Shown: positions 44,858 to 62,429 of the stretch, piece by piece
Position numbering within the stretch: position 1 is the first letter of the stretch
How the letters are laid out: every line of letters starts with the position of its first letter
Translations under genes and position numbers: made by a program
Notes under the pieces: generated by a model
What the model was told of the DNA's origin: nothing
What the model saw: only the letters and a program-made list of their open reading frames with translations
The model's database searches: none
Source of the DNA: Microlunatus panaciterrae
Lineage (GTDB): Bacteria; Actinomycetota; Actinomycetes; Propionibacteriales; Propionibacteriaceae
Assembly (NCBI RefSeq): GCF_016907535.1
Contig: NZ_JAFBCF010000001.1
Span: 3,658,001-3,722,000, forward strand
Length of the DNA: 64,000 nucleotides
Direction: 5' to 3'

Positions 44858-45815
44858 CCACAGGACTTGCACACATCAGCACCGGCGACAAGGCCTCGAT
44901 TCTGATCGAGGCGTTGCCCTGGCTGGAGACCTACGGCGGCAAGACGATCGTGATCAAGTACGGCGGAAACGCCATGATCGACGAGAACCTGAAGCGTGCC
45001 TTCGCCGAGGACATCGTCTTCCTCAGACGCTGCGGAGTGCAGCCGGTCGTCGTGCACGGCGGCGGCCCGCAGATCTCGCAGATGCTCGGCAGGCTGGGGA
45101 TCAAGAGCGAGTTCCGCGGCGGACTGCGGGTGACCTCGCCGGAGGCGATGGACGTCGTCCGGATGGTGCTGGTCGGCAAGGTCGGCCGCGAGCTGGTGGG
45201 ATTGATCAACTCCCACGGGCCGCTCGCTGTCGGTCTGTCCGGCGAGGACGGTGGACTGTTCGTTGCCGAGCGGCGTGGTCTGTCGGTGGAGGGTGAGACC
45301 GTCGACCTTGGTCTGGTGGGTGACGTCGTGGAGGTGCGACCCGAGGCGGTCCTGGACCTGATCGAGGCGGGTCGGATCCCGGTCGTCGCGACAGTGGCGC
45401 CGGACGAGGACGGGCAGGTGCACAACGTCAATGCCGACACTGCGGCAGCAGCTCTGGCAGTTGCCCTGAGGGCGGAGCGGCTGGTGGTGCTCACCGACGT
45501 CGAAGGTCTGTACGCCGACTGGCCGAACAGTGCGGAGGTGGTGTCGCAGATCAGCGCAACCGAGCTGGCCGAGCTGCTGCCCCGGCTGGAGTCGGGCATG
45601 CAGCCCAAGATGGAGGCCTGCCTGCGGGCCGTCGAAGGGGGGCTGGACCGTGCCACCGTGATCGACGGGCGGGTTCCGCACTCGCTGCTGCTGGAGATCT
45701 TCACCGATGCCGGCATCGGCACGATGGTGACCGCAGGCACCCGGGCCGCCGACCCACTGGCCGCTGACCCACTGGCCGCTGACCCCCGGGCGACCAAGGC
45801 CGGGGAGGCCCTGTG

Positions 45816-45816
<1 letters not shown>
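44854..45816 (+). CDS. argB: Acetylglutamate kinase
   Basis: 320-aa amino-acid kinase for step 2. [28 protein letters not shown] and LSGEDGGLF are typical; the hexameric, arginine-inhibited type is likely because of the N-terminal extension ([15 protein letters not shown]). The C-terminus carries a short tandem repeat [11 protein letters not shown] beyond the domain, encoded by two 15-bp DNA copies (45751-45780). GTG 44854 overlaps the argJ stop. Confidence 0.96.
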
Positions 45817-49985
<4,169 letters not shown>

Positions 49986-50122
49986 GCGTGCCGCTGGCCG
50001 GGACCGCGGGTGGCCAGCCGCTGAGATCTCACGATGAGATGTGCGCAGCGAACCAGTAGGTTCAAAGGCGGGTTCCGCGGGTCCGCGGGCTCCGCAGCGG
50101 ATGACAGCAGGAGGAAAGCAGC

Positions 50123-51388
50123 GTGACGAGTGTTCTCGATGAGCTGAAGTGGCGGGGCCTGGTGGCGGACTCCACCGACGAGGCCGCCCTTGTCGAACAC
50201 CTGCAGGCGGGACCGGTCACGTTCTACGTCGGCTTTGACCCGACGGCGCCCAGCCTGCATTTCGGCAACCTGGTGCAGCTGATCGTCGCCGGCCACCTGC
50301 AGCGGGCGGGACATCGGCCGCTGATCCTGGTCGGCGGCTCGACCGGCATGATCGGCGACCCGAAGGAGACGGGCGAGCGGGTCCTGAACTCTCCGGAGGT
50401 CGTCGCCGCCTGGGTCGAGAAGATCCGGGCCCAGGTGCAGCGGTTCGTCAGCTTCGACGGTGACAACGCCGCCAGGGTGGTGAACAACCTCGACTGGACG
50501 GGCTCCCTGGGCACCCTGGAGTTCCTACGGGATGTCGGTAAACACTTCCCGGTGAACCGGATGCTGGCCCGCGACGTGGTCCGGTCGAGGCTGGAGGGCG
50601 GGATCTCCTACACGGAGTTCTCTTATGTCCTGCTGCAGGCGATGGACTACCGCGAACTGTTCCGGCAGTACGGCTGCACGCTGCAGTTCGGTGGCAGCGA
50701 CCAGTGGGGGAACATCACCGCCGGGGTGGAGCTGCTGCGCCGCTCCGACGGGAAACGGGTCCACGCGCTGGCGACTCCACTGCTGACCAAGGCCGACGGG
50801 AGCAAGTTCGGCAAGACCGAGACCGGCACTGTCTGGCTCGACCCCGAGCTCACCAGTCCGTACGCCTTCCACCAGTACTTCCTGAACGCCGAGGATGCCA
50901 AGGTCATCGAGTACCTGAAGGTCTTCAGCCCGCGCAGCCAAGAAGAGATCGAGGCGTTGGAACGGGAGACTCGCGAGAGCCCGCATCGACGCGCGGCCCA
51001 ACGGGCGCTGGCCGATGACGTGACCGCATTCGTGCACTCCGCGGCTGAACGTGACGCCGCCATCGCGGCCGCGGAGGCGCTGTTCGGGCGTTCCGAGCTG
51101 GCCGACCTGGACGAGTCGACCCTCTCTGGGGTGCTGCAGGAGATCGGTGCGGTGGAGATCGTCGCCGGCGGCGAGCTGCCGATGGTGGTCGACGTGCTCG
51201 AGGCCAGCGGGGTGGTGCCGAGCAAGTCGGCGGCCCGGCGAGCCATCGCCGAGGGGGGTGCCTACATCAACAACACCAAGGTGGCCGATGTCGACGCCCG
51301 GCTGACTGCGGAAGACCTGCTGCACGGCCGCTTCGTCGTCGCCCGCCGAGGCAAGAAGACGGTCGGCGGCACTACCATCAAACGATGA
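50123..51388 (+). CDS. tyrS: Tyrosyl-tRNA synthetase
   Basis: 421-aa class I synthetase. HIGH-like PSLHFGNL, KMSKS-like KFGKTETG, and a C-terminal S4 RNA-binding domain (about 350-421, SKSAARRAIAEGGAYINN) are visible. GTG 50123 follows AGCAGGAGGAAAG. It is the last protein gene before the rRNA operon, which lies on the same strand. Confidence 0.97.
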   Translation: MTSVLDELKWRGLVADSTDEAALVEHLQAGPVTFYVGFDPTAPSLHFGNLVQLIVAGHLQRAGHRPLILVGGSTGMIGDPKETGERVLNSPEVVAAWVEKIRAQVQRFVSFDGDNAARVVNNLDWTGSLGTLEFLRDVGKHFPVNRMLARDVVRSRLEGGISYTEFSYVLLQAMDYRELFRQYGCTLQFGGSDQWGNITAGVELLRRSDGKRVHALATPLLTKADGSKFGKTETGTVWLDPELTSPYAFHQYFLNAEDAKVIEYLKVFSPRSQEEIEALERETRESPHRRAAQRALADDVTAFVHSAAERDAAIAAAEALFGRSELADLDESTLSGVLQEIGAVEIVAGGELPMVVDVLEASGVVPSKSAARRAIAEGGAYINNTKVADVDARLTAEDLLHGRFVVARRGKKTVGGTTIKR

Positions 51389-51445
51389 GCTGACGCACGC
51401 CGAAACGCGTCCGACACCCTGTGATGACGAACACCGCTGGTGGAT

Positions 51446-51474
51446 TTGACCCCTGGGACACTCGTCCGTAATGT
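51446..51474 (+). promoter_or_regulatory. rRNA promoter P1
   Basis: TTGACC at 51446-51451 and TAATGT at 51469-51474, separated by 17 bases. First of three spaced copies ahead of the 16S gene. Confidence 0.7.
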
Positions 51475-51635
51475 TCTACCTGCCTCGCCGAGAGCGGGAC
51501 GCGGACAGGGAAACCTGAAGCGGCCGGACCGGGAGGAACCCACCTGTCAAGGACTGACCGGATCGGTGTGCCTTCAACGAGAAGCCACCAAAATCCGGAA
51601 CATCTGCGCGGGCGGAAACCAGCAGGACGGACGAT

Positions 51636-51664
51636 TTGACGAGTGCAGGTCGGACGAGTAACGT
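51636..51664 (+). promoter_or_regulatory. rRNA promoter P2
   Basis: TTGACG at 51636-51641 and TAACGT at 51659-51664, separated by 17 bases, 190 bases after P1. The block ahead of it (about 51531-51620) resembles the block ahead of P3. Confidence 0.75.
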
Positions 51665-51815
51665 AGAGCAAGCCCTGGAAGGAACGGGTCGCGAAAGCGG
51701 CCTCGCCGAAGGGGACCCAAACACTACAGATCCCCCGGATCGGTGTGCGTTCCAGACAGAACCCACCAACAAGTCCGGAGCCTCTGTGCGGGCGGGGAGG
51801 GTCGGAAACACCGAT

Positions 51816-51845
51816 TTGACACGGTGCGAAGAACCTCACTAAAGT
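51816..51845 (+). promoter_or_regulatory. rRNA promoter P3
   Basis: TTGACA at 51816-51821 and TAAAGT at 51840-51845, separated by 18 bases, 180 bases after P2. It has the best -35 of the three. Confidence 0.75.
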
Positions 51846-52127
51846 AAGTCGAGTTGCCCCAAGCGGAAGCTGAGAAGCCGAAGCGCGGTGTGCGCCCGAA
51901 ACTTGAGAACTCAACAGCGTGCTAAAAGTCAATGCCAAATATGCACTAAAGAACCCGTGCCTGGCTAGTGACACGACCCGGACCTCGGTCCGGAACAGTG
52001 CTGCGAACTAGGTCGGATTCCTTTGAGATTGATTATTGATAGACCCAGCAATGGGTCCTGTCAGAGGTCAAGCTCGTTGATTCAGACGGTACCCGATGAT
52101 CGCTTCGGCGACATCGATTCCGATATT
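51846..52127 (+). other. rRNA leader: antitermination and processing signals
   Basis: A non-coding leader before the 16S gene. It contains ACTTGAGAACTCAACAG (about 51900), an actinobacterial leader element probably linked to antitermination (a similar TTTTGAGAACTTCACAG recurs before the 23S gene); a hairpin CCGGACC-TC-GGTCCGG (51978-51993); and a GCAA-tetraloop hairpin GACCCA/TGGGTC (52042-52057). Confidence 0.6.
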
Positions 52128-57076
<4,949 letters not shown>

Positions 57077-57179
57077 ACAAAGATGCTACGCGTCCACTGT
57101 GAGGTTCCCGAGATACGGTCGGGAACTGAGCGCAAACCATGAGTTTGCGAGAGTTCGTCCAGATCGAATCTCCATAGAG

Positions 57180-57297
57180 TTTCGGTGATCATGGCGAGAG
57201 GGAAACACCCGGCTCCATTCCGAACCCGGAAGTTAAGCCTCTCAGCGCCGATGGTACTGCACGGGGGACCGTGTGGGAGACTAGGACGTCGCCGGAC
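57180..57297 (+). rRNA. rrf: 5S ribosomal RNA
   Basis: About 118 nt, starting TTTCGGTGATCATGGCGAGA, with the conserved CCGAACCCGGAAGTTAAGCC and the loop E region GGTACTGC. The terminal stem pairs CGGTG with CGCCG near 57291. Ends are estimated to within a few bases. Confidence 0.96.
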
Positions 57298-57300
57298 ATT

Positions 57301-57345
57301 AAACACCTCTTGGGTGGCTATTCGTAGCTACCCAAGAGGTGTTTT
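57301..57345 (+). terminator. Intrinsic terminator of the rRNA operon
   Basis: AAACACCTCTTGGGTGGCT and AGCTACCCAAGAGGTGTTT form an almost perfect 19-bp stem with a short loop, followed by TTTTTG. It lies three bases after the 5S end. The stem starts with AAAC on the minus strand side too, so it may also work for xylB, which ends at 57432. Confidence 0.93.
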
Positions 57346-57431
57346 TGCGTTCTGGGCGCCCGCACCGGCCGGCGGTTAACCAGGAGCTGCGGCCCGGCGC
57401 GACGTGAAGCGCGTCGGGCAGGATAACGCGG

Positions 57432-58859
57432 TCAGGACGTGAAGTGGGCGCCGAGCACCGCCGCGTACCGTGAGTTGATCCCTTGAGCCGCGGCCAGGTC
57501 GGCCGCGCTCGGCTCGATCTCTCTGACATACGGCACCGGCCAGGTAGGCATTGACCCGCTGAGCGCCCAGGCGGCCTGCTTGGCGGCGCCGACGGCGACG
57601 CTCTCGAACGTCTCCGTGACGGCGATCGGGCAACCGAACACCGCAGGTGCGATCCGACGCACGGCCTCGGACTGTGCCGCTCCGCCGGTGAGCGTGATCC
57701 GCTTGATGTCTCCGGTCTGTTGCTGCAGCACCTGCACGCCGTAGGCGAGACTCCACAGGACGCCCTCGATCGTGGCCCGCGCGATGTTGGCCGGGGTCAT
57801 GTTGGCCAGGGTCAGCCCGGTCAACTCCCCACGGGCGTCCGGCAGGGGTGGTGTGCGCTCGCCCTCGAGATAGGGCACGAAGGTAAGGCCCCCGCTCCCG
57901 GCCGGTGCGGTGAGCGCCAACTCGCTCATCGCCTCCAGCGAGAGTCCGAGGACGCGTGCTGTGGCGACGAGGTTGCGGGCGCCGTTCAGGGTGCAGACGA
58001 GCGGCAGGAAGGCGCCGGTGGCATCGGCGAAGCCGGCAACCGTACCGGTGGGTTCGTGGGTCTGCGTCTTGCTCAGGGTGAAGGCCGTGCCACTGGTGCC
58101 GAGGGAGACGACCGCCTCGCCGGTGCGGACATCGAGGCCCAGCCCGGCAGCCATGTTGTCCCCCGTGCCGGGGGCGATGGCAACACCCTCCGGCGTGTGG
58201 CCCACGATTTCGTCTGGCGCGGCCACCCGCGGCAGGTCGAGATCGTGTCCGATCGCGCGATTGACCAGATCGTGCCGGTACTCGTTGGCGGTGGCGTCGA
58301 AGTACAGAGTGCCGGAGGCGTCTCCGCGGTCGGTGGTCGGTGCGAACGATCGGCCGCCGATCTGCCAGGTCAGCCAGTCGTGCGGGAGGACGACTGAGGC
58401 GGTGCGGGCAGCGTTGTCCGGCTCGCAGCGGTTCAGCCAGCGGATCTTGGCGACGGTCATCGAGGCGACTGGTACCGATCCGACCGCCTCGGCCCAGGCC
58501 CGGCCACCGCCGAGCTCGTCGATGAGGTCCACCGCGTCCTGAGCCGACCGGTTGTCGTTCCAGAGCAGAGCATCGCGAACCAGCTCGCCCGCGTCGTCCA
58601 GAGTGACCATGCCATGCTGCTGGCCGCCGACGGCAAGGGCCGCGACATCGTCCAGCAGCCCTGGCGTAGCGGCAGCCTCGCGGTACGCCGACAGCCAGGC
58701 GGTGGCCGAGACTTCGGTACCGTCAGGATGCGACGCTCGAGCCGTACGCACCACTCGGCCGGTGTCCAGCTCGCAGACCACGATCTTGCAGGACTGGGTC
58801 GAGGAGTCGATCCCCGCCACCAGGCGTCCCGCCGGCTGAGCCATCGAGTCGTCCGTCAC
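57432..58859 (-). CDS. xylB: Xylulokinase
   Basis: 475-aa FGGY-family sugar kinase that phosphorylates D-xylulose. The N-terminal GIDSSTQSCK phosphate-1 loop, VGGQQHGMV and LWNDNRS (substrate-binding positions of XylB), LGTSGTAFTLS and the C-terminal TGGAAQSEAVRRI ATP region match xylulokinases. GTG 58859 follows GAGGAGGG; a longer frame to 58910 is acidic and unlike the domain. No other xylose gene is adjacent, so it may stand alone or serve a different ketose. Confidence 0.88.
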   Translation of the reverse strand: MTDDSMAQPAGRLVAGIDSSTQSCKIVVCELDTGRVVRTARASHPDGTEVSATAWLSAYREAAATPGLLDDVAALAVGGQQHGMVTLDDAGELVRDALLWNDNRSAQDAVDLIDELGGGRAWAEAVGSVPVASMTVAKIRWLNRCEPDNAARTASVVLPHDWLTWQIGGRSFAPTTDRGDASGTLYFDATANEYRHDLVNRAIGHDLDLPRVAAPDEIVGHTPEGVAIAPGTGDNMAAGLGLDVRTGEAVVSLGTSGTAFTLSKTQTHEPTGTVAGFADATGAFLPLVCTLNGARNLVATARVLGLSLEAMSELALTAPAGSGGLTFVPYLEGERTPPLPDARGELTGLTLANMTPANIARATIEGVLWSLAYGVQVLQQQTGDIKRITLTGGAAQSEAVRRIAPAVFGCPIAVTETFESVAVGAAKQAAWALSGSMPTWPVPYVREIEPSAADLAAAQGINSRYAAVLGAHFTS

Positions 58860-59206
58860 TGTGCCCTCCTCAGGGTCAACCTCGTCGTCGACAACCACTG
58901 ACGAGCCCAAGTCTGGCAGAGTCCCCGCATCTCAGACTCCCCGCCTCTCAGAGTGCCCGCCTCTCAGAGTGGCCGTGTCTCAGCGTGCCCGTGTCTCAGC
59001 GTGCCCGTGTCTCAGAGTGCCCGTGTTTCCGAGCGGGCGGGGGCGGTTGATCGCTGCTCCGGATGCATCATCTTGGCGCTGGATGTCTCGCGCTGGGTGG
59101 CTGCCGACCCGTCCAGAGCGCCGGAATCATCTTCGAAGGCTGAGTAACGACACGGATGGGGACTCAAGGGTTTGGTGTGGGCGCGGTTTGCCGCGAGGAT
59201 TGTCAG
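58860..59206 (+). other. Intergenic region with promoter space and a 16-bp tandem repeat
   Basis: 347 bases separating two divergent genes. Apart from the tandem repeat (58919-59026) and the ribosome binding site GAGGA (59195-59199) of the next gene, nothing recognisable is seen. Confidence 0.6.
58919..59026. repeat. 16-bp tandem repeat upstream of xylB
   Basis: Six complete 16-bp units start at 58931, 58947, 58963, 58979, 58995 and 59011, consensus CTCAGAGTGCCCGTGT with few substitutions, preceded by a partial unit. It lies between divergent xylB and the SR-rich TPR protein gene. Confidence 0.85.
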
Positions 59207-60643
59207 GTGGCTGACAACAGAAGACCGGATGGGAACGACGGCCCGCGGGAGCGACGCGGTGGCGGTGGCCGAGACGACGACAGACGCGGTCCACGTCGGG
59301 ACGGCGGAGGCAGCCGCGACAGTCGCCCAAGCAGTGCGGGTGGTCGCGACAGTCGTCCAAGCGGCGGGAGCCGGGACAGCCGGCCGAGCAGCGGTGGTCG
59401 GGACAGTCGTCCGAGCAGTGCGGGTGGTCGCGACAGTCGTCCGAGCAGTGCGGGTGGTCGGGACAGTCGCCCGAGCAGCGGGAGCCGGGACAGTCGCCCG
59501 AGCAGTGCGGGTGGTCGCGACAGTCGTCCGAGCAGTGCGGGTGGTCGGGACAGTCGCCCGAGCAGCGGGAGCCGGGACAGCCGGCCGAGCAGCGGCGGTC
59601 GGGACAGTCGCCCGAGCGGCGGGAGCCGGGACAGTCGCCCGAGCGGCGGGAGCCGGGACAGTCGCCCGAGCAGCGGCAGCCGCGACGAACGCAGTCGCGA
59701 TGAGCGGCCTCGTGGCGGGGCCGACCGGACTCGTAGCGGCGCCGACCGGACCCGTGGGCGCGGCCGCAGTGGCGGCGACACTCCGGACCGGACGCGCCCG
59801 TGGGATGACCGCGCCGGCGACGAGCGCAGAAGCCAGCGCCGAGAGGACCGCGAACCGCCCCGACCCGGCCTCGCCGCCAAACCCGGCGAGCCACCCGTCC
59901 CGGAGGATGTCGACACCCGTGAGCTGCACCGGTCGGTTCGCGCGGAGCTGCGCGGGCTGCCCAAAGACCTCGCCGAGATCGTGGCCGCCCATCTCGTGGT
60001 CGCCGGCCGTCTCATCGACGAGGATCCGGAGCTCGCGTACGCCCATGCCGACGCGGCCCGTCGCCGGGCAGCCCGGCTGCCCATCGTCCGGGAGGCGGCC
60101 GCCGAGACCGCCTATGCCGCGGGCCACTTCGACGTCGCCCTGAGCGAGTTCCGGGCGCTGCGACGGATGACGGGCACCCACGACTATCTGCCGGTGATGG
60201 CTGACTGCGAGCGTGCCCTCGGCCGCCCGGACGCCGCCCTCAAACTGGCCAAGGACTCTCGACAGTTCGGCCTGGACCCGGCTCAGCAGATCGAAATGGT
60301 GATGGTCGAGGCTGGAGCCCGAAGCGATCTTGGGCAGCAGGCGGAGGCCCTCCGCGTACTGAAGTCGGCCATCGAGAGGTACAGCGACCGCAACCCGGGG
60401 CTGCGATCCTCACGCGCGCGTCTGCGGTACGCCTTCGCCGACCAGCTGCTCGAGCAGGGCCGCGAGTCCGAGGCGCGGTCATGGTTCTCTGCTGCGGCTC
60501 AGCTCGACCCGGAGGGCGAGACCGACGCTCAGTCCCGGCTGGACGCACTCGACGGGCTGCAGATCGACTTCGACGAGTCGGAGGACGAGCTGGCGGAGCC
60601 GACTGAGAGCTCAGAGACGGATGCAATGGACCAGCCGTCGTGA
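59207..60643 (+). CDS. TPR protein with a long Arg/Ser/Gly-rich N-terminal repeat
   Basis: 478 aa from GTG 59207, which has a GAGGA site. The first 225 residues are low complexity: 13 copies of RDSRPS separated by SGG, SAGG or GGS spacers (about residues 35-160), then RSRDERPRGG-like and RGRGR stretches. The C-terminal half (from about 255) is helical with TPR-like repeats (VREAAAETAYAAGHFDVALSEFRALRRM; LLEQGRESEARSWFSAAAQLDP) and an acidic end. The gene position matches mycobacterial Rv1691, a TPR protein before a HAD phosphatase. The SR-type repeat is probably disordered and may bind RNA or condense. Confidence 0.85.
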   Translation: MADNRRPDGNDGPRERRGGGGRDDDRRGPRRDGGGSRDSRPSSAGGRDSRPSGGSRDSRPSSGGRDSRPSSAGGRDSRPSSAGGRDSRPSSGSRDSRPSSAGGRDSRPSSAGGRDSRPSSGSRDSRPSSGGRDSRPSGGSRDSRPSGGSRDSRPSSGSRDERSRDERPRGGADRTRSGADRTRGRGRSGGDTPDRTRPWDDRAGDERRSQRREDREPPRPGLAAKPGEPPVPEDVDTRELHRSVRAELRGLPKDLAEIVAAHLVVAGRLIDEDPELAYAHADAARRRAARLPIVREAAAETAYAAGHFDVALSEFRALRRMTGTHDYLPVMADCERALGRPDAALKLAKDSRQFGLDPAQQIEMVMVEAGARSDLGQQAEALRVLKSAIERYSDRNPGLRSSRARLRYAFADQLLEQGRESEARSWFSAAAQLDPEGETDAQSRLDALDGLQIDFDESEDELAEPTESSETDAMDQPS

Positions 60644-61659
60644 CCGCGGCTTTCGACGGCGTCCTGATGGGCGGCTACGACGCAGCCCTCTTCGACCTCG
60701 ATGGTGTCGTCTACCTCGGACCGGTCGCCGTCCCTGGTGCCGTTGAGGGGATAGCTGAGCTGCGGGGTCGCGGAGCCCGGCTCGGCTACGTCACCAACAA
60801 CGCTGCCAGAACTCCTGAGGCGGTGGCCGGGCATCTGCGTGAGCTGGGCATCGAGCTGGACGACGACGACGTCGTCACCTCATCCCAGGCCGGCGCCCAC
60901 GCGCTGGCGCAGCGGTTCGGTTGCGGCGCCAAGGTGCTGGTGGTTGGCGGCGAGGGCGTCGTCGCGGCCCTCGAGGAGGAGGGCCTGGTGCCGGTGGCCA
61001 CCGCCGACGACGACCCGGTCGCCGTGATGCAGGGCTGGTCGCCCGACCTCACCTGGAACCAGTTGAATGAGGCGGCCATCGCCATCCAGCGCGGCGCCCA
61101 CTGGCTGGCGACGAACACCGATGCCACCCGACCGACCGACCGGGGCATCGTCCCCGGCAATGGTGCTGCAGTGGATGCCGTACGGACAGCGGTGGCCGTC
61201 GAGCCCGAGGTCGTCGGCAAGCCCTTCCGTCCGTTGATCGACGAGGTGGTGCGGCGGCTCGGTTGCCGGCGGCCGATCTTCGTCGGTGACCGGATGGACA
61301 CCGACATCTCCGGCGCTACCGAGGCCGGGCTGGACAGCCTCTGGGTACTGAGCGGTGCCCACGGTCCGGTCGACCTGCTGGCGGCGGACGCTCGTTCCAG
61401 GCCAACCCACATCGGTGCCGACCTGTCGGCCCTCGGGCAGCCGGCGCGATCGGTCGAGTTGGCTGACAACCGTGCCCGCTGCGGGATGATGGAGGTCACC
61501 GTCGACGACGGGCGGCTGGTGATCACCGAGCCGCCCACCGACCGAGCCCAGTCGGTGGACGCGCTGTGGGCGCTGGCCCAGCTGGCCTGGCGGGCCCGGG
61601 ATTCCGGTCATGATCTCGATCCGGAGCCTTCGCTGAAGGTGCTGGAGGCGTTACGGTGA
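60640..61659 (+). CDS. HAD-IIA family phosphatase (Rv1692-like)
   Basis: 339-aa NagD-type haloacid dehalogenase hydrolase. Motif I DLDGVVYLG, motif II YVTNNAART, Lys in VVGKPFRPL and motif IV FVGDRMDTDI are all intact. Mycobacterial Rv1692 is described as a glycerol-3-phosphate phosphatase, so lipid-head recycling is a reasonable guess. GTG 60640 overlaps the stop of the TPR gene; ATG 60667 is an alternative. A C-terminal extension of about 85 residues lies beyond the HAD fold. Confidence 0.9.
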   Translation: MTAAFDGVLMGGYDAALFDLDGVVYLGPVAVPGAVEGIAELRGRGARLGYVTNNAARTPEAVAGHLRELGIELDDDDVVTSSQAGAHALAQRFGCGAKVLVVGGEGVVAALEEEGLVPVATADDDPVAVMQGWSPDLTWNQLNEAAIAIQRGAHWLATNTDATRPTDRGIVPGNGAAVDAVRTAVAVEPEVVGKPFRPLIDEVVRRLGCRRPIFVGDRMDTDISGATEAGLDSLWVLSGAHGPVDLLAADARSRPTHIGADLSALGQPARSVELADNRARCGMMEVTVDDGRLVITEPPTDRAQSVDALWALAQLAWRARDSGHDLDPEPSLKVLEALR

Positions 61660-61705
61660 GGGCGGTGCACTGCATCCGGAGACCCCAGTAGAGGAAGGCT
61701 AGGAC

Positions 61706-62239
61706 ATGGCCGTCGAGGCGTGGCAGAACTACATCAACATGATCAGCGGCGTCACCAAGGCGACCCGATCCAAGGCACTCGCAACGGCCAAGGCGGCGCT
61801 GGCGCAGTCCGGACTGGACGATGTCGCCAGCGATGCCGGTGAGCGGGTCAGCAAGCTGGCCGAGGAGATCATCACTGCCAGCAGGTCGAACCGTGAGCTG
61901 CTCGAAAAGCTGGTCGGATCGGAGATCGACAAAGCGGCCGCCAAATGGGGGTTTGTCCGAGCCGAACAGTTGGACGACGTCCGGGCCGAGGTCGCCGAGC
62001 TGAGGTTGGCACTGGCCCACCAGGCAGGGCAGGCAGCAGCCGCTCGACAGGCCGCATCGCCGACGAGAACGACGGCCAAGAAGGCTGCACCGGCCAAGAA
62101 GGCTGCACCGGCCAAGAAGGCGGCGGCCAAGAAGGCGGCACCCGCAAAGAAGGCTCCCGCCAAGCAGTCCGCTGCCAAGAAGGCTCCGGCCAGGAAGGCG
62201 GCGGCCAAGAAGGCGACCGTCGCCGCCGAGCAGGGCTGA
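61706..62239 (+). CDS. Phasin-like protein with histone H1-like tail
   Basis: 177 aa. The N-terminal 110 residues are predicted alpha-helical coiled coil (AVEAWQNYINMISGVTKATRSKALATAKAALAQ), like phasins that coat polyhydroxyalkanoate granules or similar helical proteins. From about 120 onward it is almost only Ala, Lys and Pro (AAPAKKAAPAKKAAAKKAAP), a tail seen on bacterial histone H1-like and nucleoid-associated proteins. It could bind DNA or attach granules to the nucleoid. It is preceded by an AGGAAGG site. Confidence 0.75.
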   Translation: MAVEAWQNYINMISGVTKATRSKALATAKAALAQSGLDDVASDAGERVSKLAEEIITASRSNRELLEKLVGSEIDKAAAKWGFVRAEQLDDVRAEVAELRLALAHQAGQAAAARQAASPTRTTAKKAAPAKKAAPAKKAAAKKAAPAKKAPAKQSAAKKAPARKAAAKKATVAAEQG

Positions 62240-62252
62240 CAGGGACTGAGCG

Positions 62253-62429
62253 ATGACCACGGCAGAGCACGAACCGCAGCAAGAGCCGCCCGCGCGCACC
62301 GGCGACCCGACCATCGACGAGGCGCTCAGCTCCCTCCAGGACCTGGACGGTGAGCCCGTAGCGAACCACCATGCCCGGCTGGCACACGTCCACGAGGTGC
62401 TGCACGGAGCCCTCCATCCCGACCGCTGA
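62253..62429 (+). CDS. Conserved 58-aa hypothetical protein (Rv1693-like)
   Basis: 58 residues, MTTAEHEPQQEPPARTGDPT at the start, then a short helical end (EALSSLQDLDGEPVANHHAR, HEVLHGALHPDR). Length and position, between the HAD phosphatase region and tlyA, match the short mycobacterial gene Rv1693. Function is unknown. ATG 62253 is 13 bases after the preceding stop. Its 3' end overlaps the proposed tlyA start. Confidence 0.65.
   Translation: MTTAEHEPQQEPPARTGDPTIDEALSSLQDLDGEPVANHHARLAHVHEVLHGALHPDR

Noticed and set aside
49986-50122. T-box riboswitch before tyrS
   Set aside because: AGGCGGGTTCCGCG partly resembles the T-box core, but only 137 bases separate argH and tyrS and no specifier stem with a Tyr codon could be drawn.
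59012-60181. 389-aa minus-strand frame with ATVPAPAAR-type repeats
   Set aside because: Its repeat is the reverse of the RDSRPS repeat on the plus strand. The plus frame continues into a TPR domain and fits the operon, so the minus frame is a by-product.
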